A stretch of 64,000 bases of DNA from Sternotherus odoratus (GCA_032164245.1 JAVMKO010000010.1:42802848-42866847); one strand, 5' to 3'. Positions 46,540-56,900 are shown, counted from the first letter of the stretch. Notes: generated from the sequence alone by a model not told the origin. Numbers and translations are program-made.

Positions 46540-47122
46540 CAGGGCCGGCGACAGAAATTTGGGGGCCCCCTACTCTGATAGTTTGGGGGCCCCCCCAGCC
46601 CAGCCGGCCCCCCCCCCAGCCCAGCCGACAGCGTCTGGGGGCCCCCCAGCCCAGCCGCCCCCCCCCAGCCAGCCCAGCCGACAGCGGCTGGGGCCCCCCC
46701 AGCCCAGCCGGCGCTCCCCCCCCCAGCTGACAGCGGCTGGGGGAGGAAGCCCAGCCGGCCCCCCCAGCCAGCCCAGCCGGCGCTCCCCCCCAGCTGACAG
46801 CGGCTGGGGGAGGAAGCCCAGCCGGCCCCCCCAGCCAGCCCAGCCAGCGCTCCCCCCCAGCTGACAGCTGGCTGCAGCGGGAGCGAGAGCCCGGGAGCGG
46901 CGTGAGCTGCCCTTGCTGCTCCCCCCTCCTCTCCGCCCTTTCTCCCCCTGGACTGCGCCGCTGCCACCGGCCAGGCTCACTGCTCCGGCCAGGGACACGC
47001 GCGCTCATCTGCTCCGGAGGAGAGCCGCGCCGGATGACTACGGGTAGAGCTGTACCAGGGCCCCCCTAAAGTGCGGGGCCCGGTACAGCTCTACCCGTAG
47101 TACCCCCCTGTCGCCGGCCCTG
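46540..47122. mobile_element. hAT-type MITE, GGCCGGCGACAG family, copy 2
   Basis: Perfect ends CAGGGCCGGCGACAG / CTGTCGCCGGCCCTG with exact duplication CTTATGGT (46532-46539, 47123-47130). It is 168 bp longer than copy 1 because of extra 'agcccagccggcgctccccc'-type units. An internal palindrome pairs CTACGGGTAGAGCTGTACC with GGTACAGCTCTACCCGTAG. It lies inside the PRR35 intron. Confidence 0.9.
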
Positions 47123-47834
47123 CTTATGGTGCCCAACCTTAGGCACCTGGGGCCTGATTTTGAGTAGTTATGAGCACCCACAACTCTGGTTGAAGCCAGT
47201 GGAAGCTTCACATGACTTCACTTTAGTGGGAAGTCAACAATCCTATGAACTAAATGTCCATAACAGCTAATGGGTGGTGTCTAAGGCCTCTTAGTCATTG
47301 GAAAGGACAGCTCCAGCTGACTAATTTCTGCAGTCGTGCTGCCAAACTTTGGGATGGAATTCTGCTAAGCTGGACATCTTGCCAGCCAGCCAGCCAGAGG
47401 AAACTACATCCCATATATACTTGGGTCAGATGGATGTGTGCCAATTAAAATGGCCCATCCTATGATGCAGACTTCTAGTAATTTCATGACCCAGTCACAG
47501 ATCTGCATATGCCCTCTGCATACGGGTGGACTTGGGAGAAGACTGAGCTGGGAATGGGGAGAAAGACAAGAGAGATGGAGAATAATCTGTCCACAAGACA
47601 TGGAAAATAACCAATCCACAACACACAGAGAATATCCTATCCACAAGGTGTGCCCCGAAGAGGCAAGATAGGGGGTTTCTAACATTAACTGGCTGACATT
47701 TCAGAAAACGTCAGTGACTGCAGTGGCCTCAGGCATGGGTGCACCCCAGTCTCTTCTGTTCTCTGCCTGTGGTTTAGCCTCCTGAGGGCTGGAATACTTT
47801 GCTCTAATTCTGGTTGGGTTTGGTGGTGTTTGGT

Positions 47835-47905
47835 GTTCTATGATATACAGGAGAATAGACTAGATGATCTGATGTTCCCCTCTGGCCTTAAACACTCTGA
47901 CTGCT
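47835..47905 (+). mobile_element. CR1-like 3' end
   Basis: Contains 'agaatagactagatgatctg' and 'ccctctggccttaaa'. Confidence 0.6.
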
Positions 47906-48124
47906 CCCAAGTGCCCTAGGAAACTCAGACATCTTCCTCCTCATCAGCCTAGGTTGCCTGAATGGGCACAGGAGATGCTTGTCAGGATTGGGCACTTTGC
48001 AGTGCAAAGGGACAAATGGAGACATGGATCACATTCCCCACTTGTTCCTGCTCATTTTTTCCCTCAGAATACTTACCAAACCTGTCTGGCCCTCATTACT
48101 GTCTACCTGAGAGCATCACCTAAT

Positions 48125-48450
48125 ACTTGGTGAGTTATCCTCACAACACCTGGGGAGGCAGGGCAGGGCTGTAATCCCCACTGCAGAGGTGGGAAATGGA
48201 GGCACAGAAAGACTAAGGCCCAGAGCCTCAAAGGTATTTAGGCTCCTAACTTCCACCCAGGGGGCAAAGTGACTTGCCCAAAGCTACACACCAAAGGCCT
48301 GATTTTCTGCAGTGCATCCACAGCACCACATGGGAAACTCTGAGGGCTCAGCCTCCTGGAAAATCAGGTCCCAGGTCAGTGGCAAAGCTGGGATGGGAGC
48401 CCAGGTATTCTTAGCACTTAGTGCTCAGTCCACTCCCTATGCAGCTGTCT
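48125..48450 (-). mobile_element. MIR relic
   Basis: 'atcctcacaacacctgggga', 'gggaaatggaggcacagaaa', 'agtgacttgcccaaagctac'. Confidence 0.65.
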
Positions 48451-48934
48451 TTGTCATGACAAAGCGAGCCCCTGTTTTAATAGATCTGGAGCCAAAGGCT
48501 GAAGGCTTCATTCAGTGTTGGCTCAGGTACTCTGGCAAAGTCCTCAGGAATTTGCCTGCATTGGGACTGAATAACAACTGAGGGGAGCCTTGGGATTTGG
48601 CCCACTGTTAGGTTCTGCAGAGAAAGGAAGAACTGCTTGAGTTGCTAATATCCTTATGGCAGCTGAAGACTCCAGGTTCCAACAAGGACAAAGGGACTAG
48701 AAGAGTTGGAGAAAACCCACTGATGCCACAGAAAAACTCCACTGGCAGGTGAGTCTGCCGCAATCTTAAGGTGATCTGCCCTTTTTGTGCGGGACTCAGT
48801 TTTAAGAGGCAAGTGATTAAAACAAGGATTGGGAAAGGTCAGGGAGGGGATGACAGCAACCCTGCATAAGCCTCCCATGATCGTTTATGGAAAGTCTGGT
48901 GGGATATTAGAAAAGGAGACTGACTGTATCCTAC

Positions 48935-50550
48935 CTGGTTTGGTAACTTAATTTTTCAGGCATCAGCGTTTCAGATCCCAGGGACTCAAGTCCACTCCCA
49001 GTGAACTTCCTCTTCAAGGAGCTGGCTGAGGAGCCAGTGTTCTCCAAGCAGGCAACCACTGGTAACTCTGCCTTCCTGATGCTGTTGGGGAGAAGGGCCC
49101 CATCTTTTATCCCCCCAGGGTTCTGGTAGATGTTGGACACTGGCTTTTTGCGGAGGCTGCTGATGCCCAAGGCCAAATTGCTTTCCTTTTCTTGGGCCAG
49201 CCATTTCTCCTCTTCCTCCTCGACCAGCATGGCTTTATGGCTGAGGTCAGGAGATGGTTCCTCCCTGACACCTTTTGCCCAAGGAAGACTGGCCTTCAGC
49301 ACCGGCACCTTCAGCAGCCCCGCCTTTGGTGGCTCGTTAGTGGTTTTGGCTTGGATAGGATTGGGCATGGCCGACGCAGTCGGCGCCTGGGCCTCTGCTT
49401 TGCCTGCCGCCATCTTGCTTTCTGCTGAGCCGAAGGTGTGTTCAAAGAGCAGGGGGTAGTAGAATCGTGGGAGGAAGGCCGATCGCTCAGGGGTCTGCAG
49501 GGGCTGGAAGTGCGCAGCGTGTGGGTGCATCAGCTGGGTGGTGGAGGCCAGGAAGGGCAGTTGGGCCAGTTGGGGATGTGGCGTGGTGCTGTTGGCCATG
49601 CTGGGACTGAGATAGGAGAAGAGGCCAGGGTTCAGTGGGTAGTTGATACCCAGCAATGAAAGGTTGAGGCCCTGAGGTTCATGGTAGTCACTGTAGGCTG
49701 GAGGGGGATAGCAGGGGATGATGTTGCCTTCGGTACATGGTGAGGCGACTTCAGTGGTGCCCCTTCTTTGCCCATTGGCGACCAGCTTCCACTGTTCCAT
49801 GAGGACCCCACTGCTCCCCAGGCATTTTTTTGGCCCCTTGCAATGCTTTGGCTTGGCTTCTAACTCTGGGGGAGCCATTTCCTTGCCCTTCGTCGTGTGG
49901 TTCTTCAGGGAGAAAACATCCGTGATAATGAACTCGGGCTCAGCCTCTTTGCAAGGCTTGTCCCTCTTGTTCTTGAACCTGAAGAGCAGGGAATCTGGCT
50001 CGGCTGGGTCACCAGGGCAACCTGTCTCCTTCACTTTCTCCTTCTTCTCTCCTGCAACCATCTCCCTCAGCAGCCCGGTGACATCTTCCTCCTCCTCTTG
50101 GAACTGTCTGGCATCTGTGCTCATCCCTTCTGAAGGCAGGGTGTCAGCCGTTGTTGCCACCTTGTCGCCTTCACCGTCCCCATCCGTGGCCTGCTTGGGA
50201 TTAGCCATGCCTCCTGCCACAGCCGAAGAGTCACAGGCCTCTTGCTCGTGTCTCCTCCCACGGAGTCGGGAAGCCTCTGTGGCCTGCAGGAGATGGAGCT
50301 CGGGATGCAACAAGTTCCCCTTCTTGTAGGGCCAGTCAGACTCAATGAGCAAAGAAAGCGAGTTCTTGCACAGGCTGTACTTCATGTGGTTGTACAGGTG
50401 GGACTTCTCCATGCACGTGAATGGGCACTGGAAGCACTTATAATTGTATGGCTTCCCCCATGGCCTCGGGATGTAATGGGGCTTCTTAGGCTTACGTTCC
50501 TTGTGCTTGTAGACAGTCGTCAGCTTGCAGCTCACTTCGTCCTTCGACAT
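48935..50550 (-). CDS. PRR35: PRR35 first coding exon, ZNF750-type zinc finger
   Basis: PRR35 is a proline-rich relative of ZNF750, a nuclear epidermal regulator; its own function is little known. The ATG at 50550-50548 (context CAGCCATGT) starts 538 codons plus two bases. Residues 22-64 hold KKPHYIPRPWGKPYNYKCFQ and a C2HC finger with C39, C42, H55 and C61. This block is near-identical in human PRR35 and ZNF750. The rest is low-complexity and probably disordered: acidic around QEEEEDVTG, lysine-rich, then proline-rich, with CYPPPAYSDY, LSLLGINYPLNPGLFSYL and FYYPLLFEHTFGSAE, conserved PRR35 landmarks. A very good acceptor (CCTCTTGCAG|G) at 50637/50636 puts 85 bases of 5' UTR in this exon. 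The donor CCAG|GTAGGA is at 48935/48934, phase 2. Confidence 0.93.
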
Positions 50551-50636
50551 GGCTGCGGGGGTGGACACGGTGTAGGCAGCACCCAGCAGGGTTGGTTCTG
50601 GATGTTAAAGGTCACGGCCCGGAACTGTTGCACATC
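50551..50636 (-). promoter_or_regulatory. PRR35: PRR35 5' UTR segment with upstream ORF
   Basis: The exon starts G|ATG: an upstream ATG at 50635 opens a seven-codon frame (MCNSSGP) ending in TGA before the PRR35 start. Such a frame could reduce initiation at the main ATG if the transcript is spliced here. The splice acceptor is strong; the effect on translation is inferred. The first, non-coding exon was not located. Confidence 0.45.
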
Positions 50637-51224
50637 CTGCAAGAGGACAACACAGCAAAAGTCAGAGCTAATTTACAGATGTTGTCTGTCCAGATGAGAC
50701 AATTCTGCTCTGGAGAGCTTGGGGTTATATATAGCATGTGTCAGGTCATTCCCATTCCCAACCTCTGAGCTGCATTGCAGCAGGGACTGCTATGATGGAC
50801 TCTGGTGTGATTAGGGGACCAAGTAAAGCAGCCATATTGCCGCGCTGGTCTTCAAAAGATGCTGGCTCAAACTCATCTCTGGGGAGTTCCATTGAAGTCA
50901 ACGGAGGATGGATTTGGCCTAGTTGCCTTAATGCTGCTTGCTCAGAGGTAAAATTGACATGAAAAATATTTTGTGGAGCTGAATATAGATTAGCAACACT
51001 TTGCTCCTCGCTGTAACACAATACACATTTGTATGACAACACAATGGGACTTGTCAAGTTTCAGAATGGCAGAAATATATGCACTGTAGCCATGAGTGCC
51101 TCAAGCCCTTGAAATATTGGTTCAAAAATGTAAAGTGATCTGTCAAACTGTATCAACAAATAGCACATGTACCATTTGCATGTACAAAAGCACATCTGCA
51201 CACACATCATAACATAAGCTCAGC

Positions 51225-51448
51225 CATACTGGGTCAAACCAATGGTCCATCTAGCCCAGTGGTTCCTAAACTTTAGCAACCTGTGAACCCCTTTCAACTA
51301 AAATGTCCAGTCTTGCGAACCCCCTCCTAAAAATGAATATTTCCAGCGATTTTCTCCTTTACCTGAGTATAAACGATAAAAGCAGTGCTCTTCAAAATAT
51401 AACATTTGTTTTTATGACATACTTATTACACACTATTTATTATTAAGT
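51225..51448. mobile_element. SINE/LINE-like piece followed by hAT MITE fragment
   Basis: The left part holds 'ccatactgggtcaaaccaat' and 'ggtccatctagcccagt', a common reptile repeat. The right part starts CAGTGGTTCCTAAACTTTAG and contains 'gcgaaccccctcctaaaaat', like a TTCTCAAAC-family hAT end. Confidence 0.5.
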
Positions 51449-52720
51449 ACTAGCAAAAATACCCGGCGTTGCTCGAGATATTTGTAATTGGAAACTGGGA
51501 TGTAAAAAGACTACAATGTTTTTTATTAATACAAATTTTGTTCAGAAGTGTCATTTTGTCTAATTAATTTCATTCTCTTGCATTTAGATGTGGGGGGGAG
51601 GGGGGAGAGAGCTGAGCGAGTGCGGGGACCATTGGAGGGGGGGAGGCAGGAGAGAGCTGAGCGACTGCAGGGGCCGTTGGAGCGGGGGAGGGGGGAGAGA
51701 GCTGAGCGAGTGGGGGGCCATTGGAGGGGGAGGGGGAGAGAGCAGAGCGAGTGGGGGGGCGTTGGAGGGGGGAGGGGGAGAGAACTGAGCGAGTGCGGGG
51801 GCCGTTGGAGGGGGGAGAGAGATGAGCGAGTGGGGGGCCCTCGGAGGGGGGAGAAGGGAGAGAGCTGAGCGAGTGCAGGGGCCATTGGAGGGGGGAGGGG
51901 GAGAGAGCTGAGCAAGTGGGGGGGTCATTGGAGGGGGGAGGGGGGGAGAACTGAGCAAGTGCGGGGGCCATTGGAGGGGGGAGAGAGCTGAGCGAGTGCG
52001 GGGGCCGTTGGAGGGGGGAGAGAGCTGAGCGAGTGGGGGGCCCTTGGGGGGGGAGAGGGGAGAGAGCTAAGCGAGTGGGGGGCCGTTGGAGGGGGGAGAG
52101 AGCTGAGCGAGTGCGGGGGCCATTGGAGGGGGGAGAGAGCTGATCGAGTGGGGGGCTGTTGGAGGAGGGAAGGGGCAGAGAGCTGAGCGAGTGCGGGGGG
52201 CCATTGGAGGGGGGAGAGAGCTAGGCGAGTGCGGGGGCCGTTGGAGGGGGGTGGGGAGAGAGAGCTGAGTGAGTGCAGGGGCCGTTAGAGGGGGAGGGGG
52301 GAAAGAGCTGAGTGAGTGGGGGGGCCATTGGAGGGAGGGAGAGGGGAGAGAGCTAAGCGAGTGCAGGAGCCGTTGGAGGGGGGTAGGGGGGAAAGAGCTG
52401 AGCGAGTGGGAGGGCCCTTGGAGGGGGGGAGGGGGCAGAGAGCTGAGCGAGTGCGGGGTCCGTTGGAGGGGGGTATTATTACATCATAACTATGTCACAG
52501 AGAACAGCAGGTGTTAACCTGCTGCCCAGCTGATGTTAATGGGCTTTAAAGAATTTCACCCCTAGGGGGTGTAAGAGGTGAGATTTGAAAAATTTTCAAT
52601 TCTTACCCTGATTAGGACCCTAAAGCCTATAACTGTACCAAATTTCAAGACTCTAGCTCAAACGGTGTGGAAGGAGTAAGGGAACATACATACATGCACA
52701 CACCATTTGACTTTTATATA
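51449..52720 (+). repeat. Unclassified repeat copy 1 with G-rich minisatellite
   Basis: Begins ACTAGCAAAAATACCCGGCG, followed by a 140-bp unique-looking leader, then the minisatellite (51588-52470), then a 245-bp tail with 'accaaatttcaagactctag' and 'gtgtggaaggagtaag', ending in 'tttgacttttatata'. It is interrupted at the 3' end by the element 52721-53551. Confidence 0.8.
51588..52470 (+). repeat. G-rich minisatellite, about 38-48-bp unit, about 20 copies
   Basis: Units follow GAGAGAGCTGAGCGAGTG, then CGGGGGCC, then GTTGGAGGGGGG. Variation is mostly in G-run length and single changes. The many G-runs make G-quadruplexes possible on this strand. Confidence 0.9.
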
Positions 52721-53551
52721 CAGTAAAACCCCGATTTAACGGACCCCGATTTAACGGACTTTGGATGCAACAGACAAATTTTAGGAGCAAGTCCGATGCA
52801 TCCAAAATCCGTTAAATCGGGGGCTGGCTGCCGGCTCCCGGCTGCCGCGGAGGTCCAGGCAACGGGGGGCCTGGCTGCCGGCTCCTGGCTGCCGCCGGGG
52901 TCCAGGCAGCGGGCGGGCTGCCTGCCAGCTCCCCCCTGCCAGCCCGCCGGGGTCCCGGCTGCTGGGACCCCGGCGGGATCTGTCAGCCAGCCCGCACGGG
53001 TCCCGTCTGCTGTCTGCCGCCCAGGTCCCAGCAGCCGGGATCCAGGCGGGCGGGCTGACAGCTGCCACCCGGCTCCCCGCAGCGGGGACCCGGGCGGGCG
53101 GGCTGCTAGCTGCCGCGCGGCTCCCCGCAGTGGGGAGCTGGGCGGGCACGTTTACAGCTCCCGCCCGGCTCCCCACAGCGGGGAGCTGGGTGGGCAGGTT
53201 GACGGCTCCCACCCGGGTCCCAGCAGCCAGGACCCGGGCGGGCGGGTTGACGACTCCCGCCCGGGTCCCAGCAGCCGGGACCCGGGCGGGAGCTGTCAAC
53301 CCGCCCGCCCGGGTCCCAGCAGCCGGGGTCCCGGGCGGGCGGCCTGCTGGCTGCCGCCGGGCGGGCTGACTCACAGCTCCCGGCCGTGATAAGTAAAACT
53401 TCTATATAACGGACTAATTCGGGTGAGGGGGTGTCCCTTAAAGCCAAAAGTCCTGTTATTTAATGATTTAAAACAATTATTAAATAACGGACTTTTGGCT
53501 TTAACGGACACCCCCTCGCCCGAATTAGTCCGTTAAATCGAGGTTTCACTG
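52721..53551. mobile_element. Tc1/mariner (pogo/Tigger-like) non-autonomous element
   Basis: Ends CAGTAAAACCCCGATTTAAC and GTTAAATCGAGGTTTCACTG are inverted and flanked by TA on both sides, the mariner-type target. The core (52815-53390) is a GC-rich tandem array of about 37-60-bp units with 'cccgggtcccagcagccggg'. The right end is a large imperfect palindrome (53398-53541) around TTAAATAACGGACTTTTGGC. Long open frames on both strands are repeat products. Confidence 0.82.
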
Positions 53552-53558
53552 TATATAG

Positions 53559-54561
53559 ACTAGCGAAAATACCTGGCGTTGCTCGGGTCCGTCGGAGGTG
53601 GGGAGGGGGCAGAGAGCTGAGCGAGTGCGGGGTCTGTTGGAGGGGGGAGGGGAGCAAACCTGACACCCCCATCTCACCCCCCTGACCAAACCCGACACCC
53701 CCACCTCACTTACCCCTCGACCAACCCCGACTCACATTTTCACCCCCCCACCCAAACCCAACACCCCACGTCACCCCCCTACCAACCCCAACACCCCCTG
53801 ACCAACACCCACACCTCACCCCCGGCAGACCAAACCTGACACACCCACCTCACTTTCCCCCCCAACCAAACCCGACACCCCTACCTACCACCACAAACAA
53901 ACCCGACACCCACACCTCACTTACTCCTCGACCAACCCTGACCCCCCTCCTCACCCCGCCAACCAACCCCAACACCCCCTGACCAACCCCAACACCCACA
54001 CCTCACCCCTCACCCACCCCGACACCTTCCCACCCCCCCAGACCAAACCCAACACCCCCGGCTCACTTACCCCCCGACCAAACCCGACACCCCCACCTCA
54101 CCCCCCGACCAAACCCGACACCCCTACCTCACTTACCCTCCGACCAAACCCAACTCGGGTCCGTCGGAGGTGGGGAGGGGGCAGAGAGCTGAGCGAGTGC
54201 GGGGTCCGTTGGAAGGGGGAGGAGCAGAGAGCTGAGCGAGTGCGGGGTCCGTTGGAGGGGGGAGGGGGCAGAGAGCTGAGCGAATGCAGGGTCCGTTGGA
54301 GGGGGTATTATGACATCATAACTATGTCACAGAAAACAGCAGCTGCCCAGCTGATGTGATTGGGCTTTAAATAATTTCACCCCTGGGGGGTGTCAGAGGT
54401 GAGATTTGAAAAAATTTCGACTCTTACCCTGATTAGGACCCTAAGACCTCTAACTGTACCAAATTTCAAGTCTCTAGCTCAAACGGTGTGGAAGGAGTAA
54501 GCGCACATACATACACGCATACATACACGCATACACCATTTGACTTTTATATATATAGATT
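53559..54561 (+). repeat. Unclassified repeat copy 2
   Basis: Begins ACTAGCGAAAATACCTGGCG immediately after copy 1's end, lacks the 140-bp leader, has short G-rich stretches and a 0.5-kb C-rich array, then the same 245-bp tail (54305-54556) and end 'cttttatatatatagatt'. Confidence 0.8.
53661..54150 (+). repeat. C-rich minisatellite
   Basis: Degenerate units such as CGACCAAACCCGACACCCCC and ACCTCACTTACCCC, roughly 40 bp, about 12 copies, inside repeat copy 2. Confidence 0.85.
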
Positions 54562-55032
54562 ACTAGCAAAAATACCCGGCGTTGCTCGGGGTATTTGTAA
54601 TTGGAAACTGGGATGTAAAAAGACTACAATGTTTTTTATTAATACAAATTTTGTTCAGAAGTTTCATTTTGTCTAATTAATTTCATTCTCTTGCATTTAG
54701 ATGTGGGGGGGAGGAGGAGAGAGCTGAGCGAGTGCAGGGGCCGTTGGAGGGGAGAGGGGGGAGAGAGCTGCGCGAGTGCGGGGGCCGTTGGAGGAGGGGA
54801 GGGGGGTGAGATTTTAAAATTTTTTGATTCTTCTCTGAGGGGGGGAGAGAGCTGAGCGAGTGGGGGGGCATTGGAGTGGGGGGGAGGAGGTAGAGAGTTG
54901 AGCGAGTGCGGGGGCCATTGGAGGGGGGAAGGGGCAGAGAGCTGAGCGAGTGCGGGGTCCGTTGGAGGGGGGAGGGGGGAGAGAGCTGAGCGAGTGGGGA
55001 GGCCGTTGGAGGGGGGAGAGAGCTGAGTGAGT
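54562..55032 (+). repeat. Unclassified repeat copy 3, 3'-truncated
   Basis: Begins ACTAGCAAAAATACCCGGCG and carries a leader almost identical to copy 1 ('ttggaaactgggatgtaaaa'), then G-rich units. It stops at a SINE fragment and lacks the tail. Confidence 0.78.
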
Positions 55033-55075
55033 GGGGGGCCAATGCTAAAACCACTGAGCTATCCCTCCCCTCGTA
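55033..55075 (-). mobile_element. tRNA-headed SINE fragment
   Basis: Only the head (GATAGCTCAGTGGTTTTAGC on the minus strand) is preserved, at the right edge of the G-rich repeat block. Confidence 0.55.
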
Positions 55076-55434
55076 AATATCCCTTGAGATCAAGCTTCGA
55101 CTGACTTACAGACAAACCTATCTCTAGTCACCCTGTCTTCCTCTTCAGTGAAATTCCAGGCCAGTGTGTTTGATATCTTATCAGCTTAGAAGCTGGGAGT
55201 ATATGAGAAATAAAAGCATATAAAGAAATGCACAGTTTAGTCCTATTCCCACAGGGCTCTGCAAATTCCCGTGCTAGTATGGTCTCACTGTCAGCCTCCC
55301 TATTGTTGGGGTTTTCTGCAGCATGCTTTTCTTCCAGGCATACTAGAAAATAAAACCCTTAGAGTGACTCTTTCTCAAATAGCAGCAGATCTATCTATCT
55401 TAGATACCTGCCTGGTCTGACGTGAGCACCTCCC

Positions 55435-55520
55435 GATCAATTACATAGCTATCCTCACAACACCCCCTGCCAGCCCCTCTTACAGGTGGGGACCTAAGAC
55501 ACGGAGAGGCTGAGTGATGT
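55435..55520 (-). mobile_element. MIR relic
   Basis: 'ctatcctcacaacaccccct' and 'acacggagaggctgagtgat'. Confidence 0.5.
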
Positions 55521-55537
55521 GGTGTGCCCTCACTAAT

Positions 55538-55665
55538 AGGGTTGCCAACTTTGGTTGGATGAATTCCTGGAGATTGTATCACGTGACATAATCTTTAATT
55601 ACTGACTCATCTTTAATTTCTGGAGACTCCAGGACAATCCTGGAGGGTTTGCAGCCCTAAGAGCT
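55538..55665. mobile_element. Short MITE, AGGGTTGCCAACTTTGG family
   Basis: Left TAGGGTTGCCAACTTTGG and 'attcctggaga'; right 'aatcctggagggtttgcag' and CCCTA, an imperfect inverted match. Confidence 0.6.
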
Positions 55666-56759
55666 GGACTGAAGGCACCACCTCATCTCACAGAGGATAC
55701 TAGACAGTTATCAGCTGGTGGTAGCTTCCACTTCCTACTGACTCAGCCTGGATGCCATGTTGGAACCATGGCCTAAATTTGCAAGAGTGACTAGAGAATT
55801 TGTTCCTTAATAGGGGCTGACTTTCAGAATGCTGAGCACCTGCCCTCTGGTGCCCGAAATGGTGGCCCCCCCAATCAGTAGTCACTTATGGAATCATAGG
55901 CCACAGAAGCCATAGTCCCCCTATGTCTCATTGCCAGTCCCAGAGCCATCCAGTCCCTCTGGGAGTCAATGCAATATTTTGTCTTCCATTAACAAAATAA
56001 AACCTTGCAGTGATTCTGGGGAAAGGGGCCATTCTTCTGCAACGTGAAGACAGAAAACAAGGACTCCTCAGGAAACCAATCCACTTAATTTCTAGGGGTC
56101 CAATCCTGCCCTGGGACTCACACAAGAGGCTCTTAGTGACATGAATGGGAGCTGTCCATGCAGATCCAAGGGCAGATTTGACCCCACGATTGTGCAGAGG
56201 GAGGTAGAGCCCTTCCAGCAGGAGCAGCTGCCTTCCTACCTGCAGCCACAGCCTGTGGGATCCGACAGGCTCTTGGAGTCTGTTTGGCATTAACTCTGGG
56301 ACACCCGTGTGCATGCTGACAGCTCTGCAAATGGGAGCAAACAGCCCTGGGAAGGAGGAGGCGAGGAGCAGGGGATCTTGGAAGCGGCTTCTCCAGGTTG
56401 CCACTGACATGGGCAGCTGGAGCCATTAGGAGAAGCAATCTGCTGAGCTCCCGTCGGCTGGAAATTCAGGAGCCCTCCAGGGGGAACGGGAAAAGGTTTT
56501 GCAGAAGGAAATCTGCCCCGTCCAAAGTGGCATTGTGACTCCCATGCAAACCTTCATGTCAGGATCTGTCTGCCGGACACTCCTCCCCACCATACCACCC
56601 AGGTCAAGGTGCTGCACCTGGGCCCTTCTATTAAGGAGCTTGCAAACAGCACTGGAAGCCTTGAGGGCCTGCTTTACAGAGAGTAGTGAGTGCATGCCCT
56701 TGGAGAATCAGGTCCCTTTAAAGACCATGAGGGGAACTGTGGCTCCATAACTGTATTTT

Positions 56760-56900
56760 CCAGATTTCTTTCCCTTCTTCCAAGCACTTTACCCAGGAGA
56801 GTATCATCGCTCCATTAGCAACACAAGAAAACGGAGGCAGAGAGAGCAGCGGTAACTTGTGAAAGGTCGCACGGGGAGTCAGTAGCAAAGACGGGAATAG
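56760..56900 (-). mobile_element. MIR relic
   Basis: 'tccaagcactttacccagga', 'cattagcaacacaagaaaac' and 'gcagagagagcagcggtaac'. Confidence 0.55.

Larger units (their letters stand above)
46374..48934 (-). other. PRR35: PRR35 intron
   Basis: The intron is 2561 bp with matching phase-2 ends. It contains a hAT element with exact target duplication (46540-47122) inserted in a MIR relic, a CR1 3' end near 47835-47905 and a minus-strand MIR near 48125-48260. Confidence 0.85.

Noticed and set aside
49718..50329. Plus-strand frame of 203 codons
   Set aside because: Antisense shadow of the PRR35 first coding exon.
52781..53389. Open frames of about 197 codons on both strands
   Set aside because: Produced by a stop-poor GC-rich minisatellite inside a mariner-like element. 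Overlap on both strands with repeated peptides indicates no coding role.
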